Below, piece after piece: positions 51,411 through 60,289 of a DNA stretch of 64,000 nucleotides (its first letter is position 1; the number at the start of each line of letters is the position of its first letter). The position numbers and the translations under genes are program-made. This DNA comes from Paracoccus denitrificans (GTDB taxonomy: Bacteria; Pseudomonadota; Alphaproteobacteria; Rhodobacterales; Rhodobacteraceae), in contig NZ_FNEA01000014.1 in NCBI RefSeq assembly GCF_900100045.1, positions 91,026 to 155,025 on the forward strand. The letters are read 5' to 3'. The notes beneath the pieces are model-generated. The model had not been told where the DNA came from, searched no databases, and was given only the letters and a program-made list of their open reading frames with translations.

Positions 51411-52531
51411 CAGCCGTCCTCCAGCCGCAAGAGCGCCCCAAGGGCGAAAAGCAGCGCCACGATGGGCGGCGCCCAGCCGGCCAGGGCCGGCGGGATGCCG
51501 CCATTGTCGCCCAGCACCTGCGCCAGGTTGCGCAGGAAGAACAGCCCGATGCCGCAGCCAAAGGCGCCCAGGACCAGCAACCCCATCCTGCGCCCGCGCA
51601 TGTGGCGCATGGTGAACACGGCCGCAATGGCGATCATGGCCGCCAGCAGCAGCGGCCGGGCCAGCTCCATCTGGAACCAGACCTTGTGGCGCTGGGCCGA
51701 GAAGCCCGCCCGCTCCAGCCCCTTGATGAAGGCGGGCAGTTGCCAGACCGGGATCGCCTCGGGCCGGCCGAAACTGTCGCGGATGCGGGCGGCGGTCAGG
51801 TCGGTGGGCAGTTCCAGCCGCGGCGCGGTGCGGGCCATGGTCTCGGGATTGGGTTGGGTCAGCGGCCATTCCTTGATGTCGGTCAGCTCCCACGCACCCT
51901 GCGTCAGCCGGGCCGTGGCCGCGTCGATGCGCCGGGTCGGGCCGGTATCGGGCGCGAATACCATGAAGGTCGCATCGTAAAGCGTGGTGGCGTCGGGGCT
52001 TGCGCGGCTTGCCCGGATCACGACCTGGCCCGAGGTCTCGTCCCCGTTCCCGTTGCGCGTCGGCAGCGCCTGGCGCAGCCAGACCGCATTGTCGCCGACG
52101 CTGACGGTCTGGCCGCCGCCGCTGCGCATCTGCGCGACCGCGTCGTCATAGCGTTTCGTGGTCGCCGCCACCACCGGGTTCAGCACCGCCACCGCCAGCA
52201 TCCCGGCCAGCGCCGCGGTCACGGCCGGTGCCGCCAGCACCCGGATGCCCGAGCGCCCCGAGGCGCGGATCGCCACCAGTTCCGAACTGCGCGACAGGTT
52301 CAGAAACAGCGCGATCCCCGCCAGCACGGTGATCAGCGGCAGGATGGAATAGAAACTGGCGGTGATGTTCAGGAGCGACAGCCCCGCCGCGCCCGAAAGC
52401 CCGATATTCTCGTCCGAGAAGCGGCGGATCTGCTCGACGATGTCGATCAGGAACAGGATGGCGCCGAAGATCGCCGCGATCATCACCAGCATGCGCAGGA
52501 AGCGCCGCGCGACATAGGTCGAAAGGATCAT
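51410..52531 (-). CDS. lptG: LPS export permease LptG
   Basis: Inner-membrane half of the LptB2FG exporter. 373 residues: three N-terminal helices (STYVARRFLRMLVMIAAIFG...), a periplasmic beta-jellyroll (about 130-270) that hands LPS to LptC, and three C-terminal helices. The motif SSELVAIRASGRSGIRV near residues 82-98 is the coupling helix typical of LptG/LptF. The GTG-free ATG at 52531 overlaps the lptF stop by four bases; GAAAGGATC lies at the boundary. Confidence 0.95.
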   Translation of the reverse strand: MILSTYVARRFLRMLVMIAAIFGAILFLIDIVEQIRRFSDENIGLSGAAGLSLLNITASFYSILPLITVLAGIALFLNLSRSSELVAIRASGRSGIRVLAAPAVTAALAGMLAVAVLNPVVAATTKRYDDAVAQMRSGGGQTVSVGDNAVWLRQALPTRNGNGDETSGQVVIRASRASPDATTLYDATFMVFAPDTGPTRRIDAATARLTQGAWELTDIKEWPLTQPNPETMARTAPRLELPTDLTAARIRDSFGRPEAIPVWQLPAFIKGLERAGFSAQRHKVWFQMELARPLLLAAMIAIAAVFTMRHMRGRRMGLLVLGAFGCGIGLFFLRNLAQVLGDNGGIPPALAGWAPPIVALLFALGALLRLEDG

Positions 52532-53676
52532 GCCGCCCCTCCTTTCGCTGCCGGCGTGCTTGACGGGTTGCGCAGTCGTCGCGGTCGTGCGGCAAGCCAC
52601 AGCACGGCGCAGCAGATCGCCGCCCCGACCAGCGGCGAGACATAGATCAGCGGCCAGCGCGAGGCATTGCCGGCGACCTGGTTCTCGGCCGCCGTGCTCA
52701 GGAACTGCACCACGATCAGGGCGACCACCGCCCAGACCACCTGCCGCCAGACCCCGAAGCGGCTGAAGCCGCCCAGAAGCAGCATGCCAAAGCCCAGCAG
52801 CGCCGCCACCGGCGCCTGGAAGGGCTTGGCCAGCCGCTCATGCGCCTCGGCCAGGGCGCGGTCGCGGGTGGCGCCGGTCGCGGCCAGCAATTCGGGATCG
52901 GGGTCCAGCAGCCGCAGGGTCGAATAGGCGCGCAGGTCGCGCTTGCGGCTCTCTCCGGTGTCGATCAGCGTGCCGAGGTCGTAGGCCAGTTCGGAAAACC
53001 GCGTCACCGACAGGCTTTGGCGGTTGCCCGCATGGCGCAGGTTCTGCACCATGCCCTGCATCATCACCAGCCGCGGCCCCTCGTCTGTCCTGACCAGCAG
53101 CGCCTCGGTCGAGGTATAGGTGGTCTGGCTGTCGGGATTGCGGGCGTCCTCCAGGAAGAAATCCACCAGCCGCCCGTCCGCCGCGATGTCGCGGATGTAA
53201 AGCGTCACCCCCCGGACCGGATACTGGAACGCGCCGGCGCGCAGGAATTGCGCGGTGACGTTCTGCGCGATCTCGGCCTGGCGGTCGGCCAGCCGTCCGC
53301 GCGCCATGGGCACGACGGCATGGACCAGCAGCGCCACCATCAGCGCGACCAGCACGCCGAAGACCAGCACCGGCCGTGCCATCCGCCAGGGCGACATGCC
53401 GGTCGCCTGCATCGCCACCAGCTCGGATTCCGAGGACAGCCGGTTGGTGCCATAGGCGCTGGCCGCGAAGGCCGCGATGGGCAGCACGACCGAAATCACC
53501 AGCGGCAACGTTAATGCGGTGAATTCCAGCACCACCAGTGCCGTCTGCCCGTCCGAGATCAACTGCTCGAACAGCGAGACGGCGCGGTTGATCCAGTAGA
53601 CCGAGACCAGCACCAGCGCAAAGAACCCGAACAGGGTCATGAATTGCGACAGGATGTAGCGGTCGATGCGGGGCAT
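52528..53676 (-). CDS. lptF: LPS export permease LptF
   Basis: Partner of LptG. 382 residues: N-terminal helices (RYILSQFMTLFGFFALVLVS, then SVYWINRAVSLFEQLI), the coupling motif SSESELVAMQATGMSPWRM, a periplasmic jellyroll (about 130-290) and three C-terminal helices ending in PRRLRNPS. It is the first gene of the envelope operon; 129 bases separate it from the divergent pepA and must hold both promoters. LptB, LptA and LptC are not in the window. Confidence 0.95.
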   Translation of the reverse strand: MPRIDRYILSQFMTLFGFFALVLVSVYWINRAVSLFEQLISDGQTALVVLEFTALTLPLVISVVLPIAAFAASAYGTNRLSSESELVAMQATGMSPWRMARPVLVFGVLVALMVALLVHAVVPMARGRLADRQAEIAQNVTAQFLRAGAFQYPVRGVTLYIRDIAADGRLVDFFLEDARNPDSQTTYTSTEALLVRTDEGPRLVMMQGMVQNLRHAGNRQSLSVTRFSELAYDLGTLIDTGESRKRDLRAYSTLRLLDPDPELLAATGATRDRALAEAHERLAKPFQAPVAALLGFGMLLLGGFSRFGVWRQVVWAVVALIVVQFLSTAAENQVAGNASRWPLIYVSPLVGAAICCAVLWLAARPRRLRNPSSTPAAKGGAA

Positions 53677-53805
53677 GGGGGCTTTCGCGGGCTCGGACCC
53701 CGACTGATTAGCCGCTGCGCGACCGTTGGGAAAGCCCCGGCTCTGGTCAAGCCGCGCGGGCGTGACTAGTTTCCGCCAAGATGGAGCAACGCGAAGGGCA
53801 GGAAC

Positions 53806-55407
53806 ATGACTCATCCGGTCGAAATTTCCTTTACGGCGACGGATGTCGCGGGGCTGGCCGGGCGGGCCGGCCGCATCGCCATCCTGGTGCCGAAGGCCGG
53901 GCGGCTTCCCGCCGGTCTGCCGCGCGCGACGCGCGAGGCGCTGGCGCGGGCCGTCGAGTCGGAGGCGTGGAAGGCGGTCAAGCCCGGCAAGGCGCTGGAG
54001 CTGGCCTTTCCCGCCGGGCTGAAGGCCGAGGCGCTGCAACTCGTCCTGTTGCCCGCCGATGCCGATGTGGCGACGGCGCGCGCCGCGGGTGCGAGCATCG
54101 GCGCGAAACTGGGCAAGGCCGAGACGCTGGTCCTGGCCGGCAACCATGGCCGTGCGGCCGAGGTGGCGCTGGGGCTGGCGCTGCGGGCCTATGACTTCTC
54201 GGCCTACAAGACGAAGAAATCCGACAACGGTGCTGCTGCCGGGGGCGAGGCGCCGGCCGAGCCTGCCGCGACCACCAGCCGCACCGGCGCACCCGAGGAT
54301 GCGCGCCTGTCCGACGCGGCCGGCGGGACCGAGCCGACCCCTGACGCGGGCTCGGGCGCCACGCCGCGCGGCCGGGTGATCTTCATGCACAAGGACCCCG
54401 AGGCGCTGGCGCGCGCGGCGGCCGACGGTGCCGCGCTGGCCGAGGGCGTGTTCTTCACCCGCGATCTGGTGAACGAGCCCGCGAACGTGCTGACCACCGG
54501 CGACTTCGCCGACCGCCTGCTTGCCATGCGCGAGCTGGGCCTGGAGGTCGAGGTGCTGGAAGAGGACGAACTGGCCAGGCAGGGAATGCGCGCGCTGCTG
54601 GCCGTGGGGCAGGGCTCCGAGAGCCCGTCCAAGGTCGTGGTCATGCGCTGGAACGGCGGCGGCGAGGCCGCGCCGCTGGCGCTGGTCGGCAAGGGCGTGG
54701 TCTTCGACACCGGCGGCATCTCGATCAAGCCCGCCGCCGGCATGGAAGAGATGACCATGGACATGGGCGGCGCGGGTGTGGTGGCCGGCGTCATGCGCGC
54801 CCTGGCGCTGCGCCGGGCGCGGGCCAATGTCGTCGGGCTGGTCGGCCTGGTCGAGAACATGCCCGACGGCCGCGCGCAGCGCCCGGGCGACATCGTGCGC
54901 TCGATGAAGGGCGACACGATCGAGGTCATCAACACCGATGCCGAGGGCCGGCTCGTGCTGGCCGATGTGCTCTGGTATGCGCAGGAACGCTTCAAGCCTG
55001 CCGCCATGGTCGATCTGGCGACGCTGACCGGCGCCGTCATCATCGCGCTGGGGCACGAGCATGCCGGGGTGTTCTCGAATGACGACGCCTTCGCCGCGGC
55101 GGTGCTGAACGCCGCGAAGGCCGAGGGCGAGGGCGCCTGGCGCCTGCCGCTGGGAGCGGGTTACGATAAGCTGATCGATTCGCGCCTGGCCGACATCAAG
55201 AACACCGGCGGCCGCCCGGCGGGCTCGATCACCGCCGCGCAGTTCCTGCAGCGCTTCGTGCGCGAGGACGTGCCCTGGGTGCATCTGGACATCGCCGGGG
55301 TCGCCTTGCCGCCCGCCGAAACCGCGCTGGCCCCCAAGGGCGCCTCGGGCTGGGGCGTGATGACGCTGGACCGGCTGGTGCGCGACCGCTTCGAGAAGCA
55401 GGGCTGA
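53806..55407 (+). CDS. pepA: Leucyl aminopeptidase (M17) with an unusual linker
   Basis: Two-metal aminopeptidase, hexameric in relatives; it also binds DNA in E. coli. 533 residues: N-domain (1-135), then the M17 catalytic domain (from about 190) with [16 protein letters not shown] (Lys296, Asp301, Lys308), the metal Asp319 and NTDAEGRL (376-383, with Arg382). Residues 141-190 are a low-complexity stretch of Ala, Gly, Glu, Pro and Thr ([16 protein letters not shown] and so on) which other members replace by a short acidic link between KTKKSD and the VIFMHKDPE strand. It is probably a disordered tether. The TGA shares an A with the holC ATG (TGATG). Confidence 0.93.
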   Translation: MTHPVEISFTATDVAGLAGRAGRIAILVPKAGRLPAGLPRATREALARAVESEAWKAVKPGKALELAFPAGLKAEALQLVLLPADADVATARAAGASIGAKLGKAETLVLAGNHGRAAEVALGLALRAYDFSAYKTKKSDNGAAAGGEAPAEPAATTSRTGAPEDARLSDAAGGTEPTPDAGSGATPRGRVIFMHKDPEALARAAADGAALAEGVFFTRDLVNEPANVLTTGDFADRLLAMRELGLEVEVLEEDELARQGMRALLAVGQGSESPSKVVVMRWNGGGEAAPLALVGKGVVFDTGGISIKPAAGMEEMTMDMGGAGVVAGVMRALALRRARANVVGLVGLVENMPDGRAQRPGDIVRSMKGDTIEVINTDAEGRLVLADVLWYAQERFKPAAMVDLATLTGAVIIALGHEHAGVFSNDDAFAAAVLNAAKAEGEGAWRLPLGAGYDKLIDSRLADIKNTGGRPAGSITAAQFLQRFVREDVPWVHLDIAGVALPPAETALAPKGASGWGVMTLDRLVRDRFEKQG

Positions 55408-55856
55408 TGGGTTCGGCCCTGTTCTATCACCTGACCCGCTCGGGTCCGGCGCAGCTCTTGCCGATGCTGATCGGCAAGAGCCTGCAGGCGGGCTGGCGGG
55501 TCGAGCTGCGGGGCAGGGACCGGGCGCGGCAGGTGGCGCTGGACGAGGCGCTGTGGCTGCGCGAGGGTTTCCTGCCGCATGGCCTGGCCGGCGGGCCGCA
55601 CGACGCGCGCCAGCCGGTGCTGCTGACCGTCGAGGGCCAGGCGGCGGCGAATGCGGCGCGCTGCCTGATCGCGCTGGACGGGGCCGAGGTTTCCGGCGCG
55701 GAATGCCTGGCGCTGGAACGGGCCTGCCTCATCTTCGACGGCAACGACCCCGAGGCGCTGGAGCGTGCCCGCGCGCAATGGCGGGCGCTGAAGGCCGAGG
55801 ACGTGGCGGCGGAATACTGGTCCGAAGCCGGCGGGCGCTGGGAGCGCAAGCAGTAG
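55407..55856 (+). CDS. holC: DNA polymerase III chi subunit
   Basis: Chi links the clamp loader to single-strand-binding protein. The 149-residue protein has [39 protein letters not shown] (the W-F/L-P-H motif) and the conserved [10 protein letters not shown]...[17 protein letters not shown] region. It is coupled to pepA by a TGATG overlap; pepA-holC is a common pair in proteobacteria. Confidence 0.94.
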   Translation: MGSALFYHLTRSGPAQLLPMLIGKSLQAGWRVELRGRDRARQVALDEALWLREGFLPHGLAGGPHDARQPVLLTVEGQAAANAARCLIALDGAEVSGAECLALERACLIFDGNDPEALERARAQWRALKAEDVAAEYWSEAGGRWERKQ

Positions 55857-55909
55857 GCGCGGGTCTTCGCGAGCCTGCCCCAGCCCCTATCCGGGCAGGA
55901 CGGGGCGGA

Positions 55910-56485
55910 TCAGCGTTCGAGGATGAGCCGGTTGCCCTCGATGCTGACGCGGGCAAAGCGCGACAGGTAGGACATGCCCATCAGCGACTGGCTGAGATCG
56001 GCGCGCAGCACCACGGCCGGGACGCGGGTGTCGCGGATATCGCCGATGGCGACCGAATCGAGCAGAACGGTCGCGGTCTGGACGATGCCGTTCGCGGTGC
56101 GCGCCTGCCCGGCATAGGCAAGGCCGTCGGGGTCGATGCCGACCCGGGCCGCATCCCTGGGCCCAAGCGCAATGGTGCTGGCGCCGGTGTCGATGACAAA
56201 GCGCACCGGCGTGCCGTTCACCTCCGCCGTCAGGTGGTAATGGCCGTCATTGCCGATGGGCACCTCGATCCGGCCGCCTTCCAGCATGCGCGCCTGGGGC
56301 GAGACCGTGCCGCGAATATCGTCCCACAGCCCGGCCAGCGCCACGACGCCCAGGAAGATCAGCGCCCAGGCCGCCGCCTGCCGCAGCGCCTGGCCCGGCC
56401 GGCTGCGCAGCTCGACCAGCAGGAAGCCCCCGACCGCGACCAGCAGCAGCGCGAGATAGGCGAAGCGGCCGAACTCCTCGCCCAT
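55910..56485 (-). CDS. Membrane-anchored retropepsin-like aspartic protease (TIGR02281 family)
   Basis: 191 residues. Two N-terminal membrane helices (about 8-25 and 37-55) are followed by an aspartic-protease domain with the single active-site motif [13 protein letters not shown] (Asp of DTGA). [14 protein letters not shown] is the family's C-terminal hallmark. One domain only, so the active enzyme should be a homodimer facing the periplasm. Its substrates are not known. The start overlaps the MarC-family stop by one base. Confidence 0.9.
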   Translation of the reverse strand: MGEEFGRFAYLALLLVAVGGFLLVELRSRPGQALRQAAAWALIFLGVVALAGLWDDIRGTVSPQARMLEGGRIEVPIGNDGHYHLTAEVNGTPVRFVIDTGASTIALGPRDAARVGIDPDGLAYAGQARTANGIVQTATVLLDSVAIGDIRDTRVPAVVLRADLSQSLMGMSYLSRFARVSIEGNRLILER

Positions 56486-57096
56486 CAGACCAGCCCCGAG
56501 CCCTTGAGCCCGTCGATCACGAACTGGATCGACAGCGCTGCCAGCAGCATGCCGAAAAGCCGGGTGACGACCATGGTGCCGGTGCGGCCCAGCACATGGG
56601 CGATCGGCCCGGCGACGGCGAACAGCGCCGCGGCGATCCCCAGCACCGCCAGCATGACCCCATGGATCATCAGCGTGTGGGCGGCGCTCGCATCATGGCC
56701 GACCAGCAGGATCATCGTGGCCAAGGCCCCCGGACCGGCCAGCAGCGGCGTCGCCAGCGGAAAGACCGAAGGGTCGTCGTCATCGTCCCTGGCCTGGCCC
56801 TCGCGCCGCTCGGTGCGGCGTTCGAAAAGCATGTCGAGCGCGGTCAGGAACAGAAGCAGCCCGCCGGCGATGCGAAAGGCGGAAAGCGAGATGCCGATGC
56901 CGGTCAGGATCGCCTCGCCCGCAAGGCCGAAAAGCGTCATCAGCCCCGCCGCGATGGCCAATGCCCGCCAGCCGATTCGCCGCCGCCGCTGCGGCGTCAT
57001 GCCACGGGTCAGCGCGATGAACAGCGGCGCAAGCCCCACCGGGTCGATCACGACGAACAGCGTGACGAAGGCGCTGATGATCTGGGTTATCTCCAT
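56485..57096 (-). CDS. MarC-family integral membrane protein
   Basis: 203 residues and six predicted helices: [20 protein letters not shown] near the start (the family's D-P-x-G-x-x-P motif), [27 protein letters not shown] and [19 protein letters not shown] (P-L-x-x-P-x-x-A-G-P-G). The middle carries an acidic loop ([11 protein letters not shown]). Once thought to be multidrug-related, the family has no established transport function. It forms a two-gene minus-strand unit with the aspartic protease and is divergent from tatA. Confidence 0.9.
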   Translation of the reverse strand: MEITQIISAFVTLFVVIDPVGLAPLFIALTRGMTPQRRRRIGWRALAIAAGLMTLFGLAGEAILTGIGISLSAFRIAGGLLLFLTALDMLFERRTERREGQARDDDDDPSVFPLATPLLAGPGALATMILLVGHDASAAHTLMIHGVMLAVLGIAAALFAVAGPIAHVLGRTGTMVVTRLFGMLLAALSIQFVIDGLKGSGLV

Positions 57097-57262
57097 ATCG
57101 TTACTTTATTCCCCGGATTTCATGCGATGGAAAGCATGGCGGATTTTCCGCCGGGCTGCCATGGTTGGGAAGACAAGGGCTCGTTTGGGCTTTGCATTGC
57201 AATGGTCGAGGACTACATATGGCCCGTCAACGCCGGCACTGCCGGCAAGGAGTGGAAACGAC

Positions 57263-57541
57263 ATGCTGAACAACATCGGCCTTCCGGGGCTTTTGCTCAT
57301 CGCGGTGGTGGTGCTGGTGCTTTTCGGGCGCGGCAAGGTTTCGTCCCTGATGGGCGAGGTGGGCAAGGGCATCACCGCATTCAAGAAGGGCGTCAAGGAC
57401 GGCGCCGAGGAATATGACCGCGCCGCCGAGGACGCCAAGAAGCCCATCGGCCAGAGCCCGGCCGAGGACGCGACCCGCGCCCAGGCCCAGACCAACGAGG
57501 CCATGCGCGACGTCACGCCGCACGGCACCGACCGTTCGTAA
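57263..57541 (+). CDS. tatA: Sec-independent protein translocase subunit TatA
   Basis: 92 residues. The N-terminal helix [20 protein letters not shown] carries the conserved FG hinge (F21-G22), followed by an amphipathic helix ([20 protein letters not shown]) and an acidic unstructured tail. TatA oligomers form the size-fitting pore for folded substrates. AAGGAG precedes the ATG with a 10-base space. First gene of tatABC. Confidence 0.95.
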   Translation: MLNNIGLPGLLLIAVVVLVLFGRGKVSSLMGEVGKGITAFKKGVKDGAEEYDRAAEDAKKPIGQSPAEDATRAQAQTNEAMRDVTPHGTDRS

Positions 57542-57559
57542 CCGGCGCGGGACATCGCA

Positions 57560-58063
57560 ATGCTGGATATCGGCTGGAGCGAGCTGCTGCTGATCGGCAT
57601 CGTCGCGCTGATCGTGATCGGGCCGAAGGATCTGCCGCATCTGTTCCATTCGCTGGGACGGATCACGGCCCGCGCCCGCTCGATGGCGAGAGAGTTTTCC
57701 AGCGCCATGGAAGATGCCGCCAAGAGTGCCGGCCTGGACGAGGCCGGCAACGCCTTGCGCGACGTCAAGTCGCTGACGTCGAAGAAGGCGCTGGGGCTGG
57801 ATGCCTTGGAGCGCGCGGCCGATCGGTTCGAGAAATGGGAACCCAAGGCCCCCTCGCGCAGCACGCAGGCCGTGCCGGATCCGGGCGCGACCGGGCCCGA
57901 GCCCGGCGACGGCCCGAACCCGGCCGGCAGCCCCTCCGACAGCCCTGCCGCATCCGGGTCCGGGCCGGAGGCCGCGCCGGCGGCGTCGATCGCGGCCGAC
58001 GATCACATACCCGGCCAGCGCCGCCTGCATGCGGTGCGCCGCTCCGATACGAAAGATCGCTGA
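57560..58063 (+). CDS. tatB: Sec-independent protein translocase subunit TatB
   Basis: 167 residues. The N-terminal helix ELLLIGIVALIVIGPKDLPH has the TatB form with Glu8 and the GPKDLP turn. The long amphipathic helix (RARSMAREFSSAMEDAAK) is followed by a Pro/Gly/Ser-rich tail. TatB and TatC form the receptor for twin-arginine signal peptides. 18 bases after tatA; the TGA abuts the tatC GTG. Confidence 0.94.
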   Translation: MLDIGWSELLLIGIVALIVIGPKDLPHLFHSLGRITARARSMAREFSSAMEDAAKSAGLDEAGNALRDVKSLTSKKALGLDALERAADRFEKWEPKAPSRSTQAVPDPGATGPEPGDGPNPAGSPSDSPAASGSGPEAAPAASIAADDHIPGQRRLHAVRRSDTKDR

Positions 58064-58906
58064 GTGTCCGCGAAATCCGACAAGAACCCCGACAGCATCG
58101 ACGACAGCTCGGCCCCGCTGATCGAGCATCTGGCTGAGTTGCGGACCCGGCTGATCTGGTCGGTCCTGGCCTTCGTCGTGGCGATGGTTTTGTGCTATAC
58201 GGTCTGGAACCCGATCTACAACTTCCTGACCCGGCCGATCTGTCACGCACTCGAGACGCGTGGGCAGGAATGCGGACTGATCCTGCTGAAGCTTCAGGAA
58301 GGCTTCTTCGTCGCCATCCAGATTTCTTTCCTGGGCGGCTTCGTGCTGGCTTTCCCGATCATCGCCTACCAGCTTTGGCGCTTTGTCGCGCCGGGCCTGT
58401 ATCGCAGCGAAAAGGCGGCTTTCCTGCCGTTCCTGGTCGCTTCGCCGGTGATGTTCATGATCGGCGCGGCCTTCGCCTATTACATCATCCTGCCCATGGC
58501 CTATGATTTCTTCCTGGGCTTCCAGCAGGGCCCGCTGGCCTTGCCCGACGATCCGGCGGCGGCCGAGCAGAATCCGCATCTGGCCGGGATCGTCTTCCAG
58601 GGCTCGGTCAGCGAATACCTGACGCTGACCACCAAGTTCATCCTGGCCTTCGGCCTGTCCTTCCAGTTGCCCGTGGCGCTTACGCTGATGGGCAAGGCGG
58701 GGCTGGTGTCTTCCGAGGGGCTGGGCAGCGTGCGCCGCTATGCCATCGTGGTGATCCTGATACTGGCCGCCATCGTCACCCCGCCCGACGTCATCAGCCA
58801 GATCGTGCTGTTTACTGTGATCTACGGGCTTTACGAGGTGTCGATCTTCCTCGTGCGCCGGATCGAGAAGAAACGCGAACTGGAAGAACGGGAAGCCGAT
58901 GTCTGA
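58064..58906 (+). CDS. tatC: Sec-independent protein translocase subunit TatC
   Basis: 280 residues and six helices. [19 protein letters not shown] at the start carries the conserved E-L-R, with [21 protein letters not shown] and [18 protein letters not shown] [19 protein letters not shown] further on. It begins with GTG directly after the tatB TGA. Near residue 60-70, a cysteine pair ([12 protein letters not shown]) lies in the first periplasmic loop and is not general to the family. Confidence 0.95.
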   Translation: MSAKSDKNPDSIDDSSAPLIEHLAELRTRLIWSVLAFVVAMVLCYTVWNPIYNFLTRPICHALETRGQECGLILLKLQEGFFVAIQISFLGGFVLAFPIIAYQLWRFVAPGLYRSEKAAFLPFLVASPVMFMIGAAFAYYIILPMAYDFFLGFQQGPLALPDDPAAAEQNPHLAGIVFQGSVSEYLTLTTKFILAFGLSFQLPVALTLMGKAGLVSSEGLGSVRRYAIVVILILAAIVTPPDVISQIVLFTVIYGLYEVSIFLVRRIEKKRELEEREADV

Positions 58907-59741
58907 AGAAGCCCTGTCGCGCATCGCCGCGGCGCTGGAACGCATGTCGCCGCCGCCCGCGGCCGAGCCGAGTTTCACCGAGGCGACCGCCTATGTCTGG
59001 CAACCCGATCCCGACCGGCTGGAGCCAGTCGCCGAGGTCAACCGCGTCGATCTGGTGCAGTTGATCGGCATCGACCGGGCGCGCGACACGCTCCTGGCGA
59101 ATACGCTGCAATTCGCCCGCGGCCATGCGGCGAACAATGCGCTGCTCTGGGGTTCGCGCGGGATGGGAAAAAGCTCGCTGGTCAAGGCGGTGCATGCCGA
59201 GGCGGTGCGCCAGGGCCTGCCCCTGGTTCTGGTCGAGATCGCGCGCGAGGACCTGGGCTCGGTCGGGCGGCTGCTGGCGATCCTGGGCCGGGCGAGCGAC
59301 CGCCGCTTCGTACTGTTCTCGGACGACCTGTCCTTCAGCCATGACGACACCCAATACAAGTCGCTCAAGGCGGTGCTGGACGGCGGCATCTCGGGCCGGC
59401 CGGCCAACGTGATCCTTTACGCCACCTCGAACCGGCGCCATCTGATGCCGCGCGACATGATCGACAACGAGCGTTCGACCGCGATCCATCCCGGCGAGGC
59501 GGTCGAGGAAAAGGTCTCGCTCTCGGACCGTTTCGGGCTGTGGCTGGGTTTCCATCCCTGTTCGCAGGACGAATACCTCGCCATGGTGCGCGGCTATTGC
59601 GACGCCTACGACCTGCAGATCCCCGAGGATCGGCTGCGTGCCGAGGCCATCGAATGGCAGGCGACCCGCGGCTCGCGCTCGGGCCGGGTGGCCTGGCAGT
59701 TCTTTACCGACCTGGCGGGACGCAGCGGGATTTCGGTCTGA
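58899..59741 (+). CDS. DUF815-family AAA ATPase
   Basis: 280 residues with an AAA core. The Walker A motif is [14 protein letters not shown] (near residue 85) and Walker B is [10 protein letters not shown]. The family feature [27 protein letters not shown] is followed by an arginine-rich C-part. The family (YcbS-like DUF815) lacks an established role. The start overlaps the tatC stop by eight bases, and the strong terminator after it closes the tatABC-DUF815 unit. A helper role for Tat or a coincidental link cannot be told apart from sequence. Confidence 0.88.
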   Translation: MSEEALSRIAAALERMSPPPAAEPSFTEATAYVWQPDPDRLEPVAEVNRVDLVQLIGIDRARDTLLANTLQFARGHAANNALLWGSRGMGKSSLVKAVHAEAVRQGLPLVLVEIAREDLGSVGRLLAILGRASDRRFVLFSDDLSFSHDDTQYKSLKAVLDGGISGRPANVILYATSNRRHLMPRDMIDNERSTAIHPGEAVEEKVSLSDRFGLWLGFHPCSQDEYLAMVRGYCDAYDLQIPEDRLRAEAIEWQATRGSRSGRVAWQFFTDLAGRSGISV

Positions 59742-59756
59742 TTGCACGGGCTTTTC

Positions 59757-59803
59757 CACGCGGGTGGCGGCGGTTTTGGTCGCGCCGCCGCGCGTGTTTT
59801 TTT
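59757..59803 (+). terminator. Strong intrinsic terminator of the tatABC-DUF815 unit
   Basis: Two stacked stems, CACGCG with CGCGTG outside and GGCGGCG with CGCCGCC inside, end in a run of seven T (59797-59803). The T run runs straight into copy 3 of the GAGTATTT repeat. Confidence 0.85.
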
Positions 59804-59826
59804 GAGTATTTTGGGGAACGAAGAAG
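59804..59826 (+). repeat. Copy 3 of the GAGTATTT intergenic repeat
   Basis: Reads GAGTATTTTGGGG then AACGAAGAAG, very similar to copy 1. It follows the T run of a terminator, as copy 4 follows a gene end. Confidence 0.65.
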
Positions 59827-59874
59827 CTGGCCGGCGGCTGTCGTGGCGAATGGGGCCGACTGCGCGGCAGGTTG

Positions 59875-59889
59875 GTCAAAAACTTTGAC
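59875..59889. repeat. Inverted repeat GTCAAA-AAC-TTTGAC
   Basis: A perfect 6-3-6 palindrome placed 19 bases upstream of the tRNA-Met -35 box. It could bind an upstream regulator or be part of an A/T-rich promoter element. The TTGACA in its right arm is also a spare -35-like hexamer. Confidence 0.35.
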
Positions 59890-59907
59890 AAAGCTGCTTT
59901 CGGCCCC

Positions 59908-59936
59908 TTGACGCTCCCCGCCGCGCACCGTAAATC
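59908..59936 (+). promoter_or_regulatory. Sigma-70 promoter of tRNA-Met
   Basis: TTGACG (59908-59913) and TAAATC (59931-59936) with a 17-base spacer. Transcription would start about 6-8 bases before the tRNA. The -10 is the same as at tRNA-Arg. Confidence 0.7.
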
Positions 59937-59948
59937 GCACGCACCCGT

Positions 59949-60025
59949 GGCGGAGTAGCTCAGCTGGTTAGAGCAGAGGAATCATAATCCTTGTGTCGGG
60001 GGTTCAAATCCCTCCTCCGCTACCA
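59949..60025 (+). tRNA. tRNA-Met (anticodon CAT, elongator type)
   Basis: A 77-base cloverleaf: acceptor GGCGGAG with CTCCGCT, D-arm GCTC-AGCTGGTTA-GAGC, anticodon stem-loop GAGGA-ATCATAA-TCCTT giving CAT, T-loop TTCAAAT, discriminator A and encoded CCA. The paired first acceptor base (G-T) rules out an initiator tRNA; the sequence is like elongator Met rather than the lysidine-modified Ile tRNA. The 264 bases after it hold no gene I can support. Confidence 0.92.
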
Positions 60026-60289
60026 CTTCCCCCCTTGCAGATGGATCCATGGCGCCCCGTTCGGGGGTGGCAGGAATGTCTGTGGGAATCGAGCACCTTT
60101 CGGTTTCACGCAGGCTCGTCCGATCCGGTGAACAGGTCCAGAGGGGCCTTCTGTGCAGCCCCCTGCCAATCCATCTTGGCGCAGCCTGCCGCCGCCTTTG
60201 CTGAAAAGCCGGTGACGCACCGGGTATGCGGCGGCGGCGCTCTGCGGCCGGCCGGGAACGGCGATCCTCGTCGGGGGCCTTGGCGCGGC

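Noticed and set aside
59949..60025. Reading the CAT-anticodon tRNA as tRNA-Ile2 or initiator tRNA
   Set aside because: The first acceptor pair is present, which excludes the initiator, and the arms resemble elongator Met. Ile2 cannot be fully excluded without a modification test.
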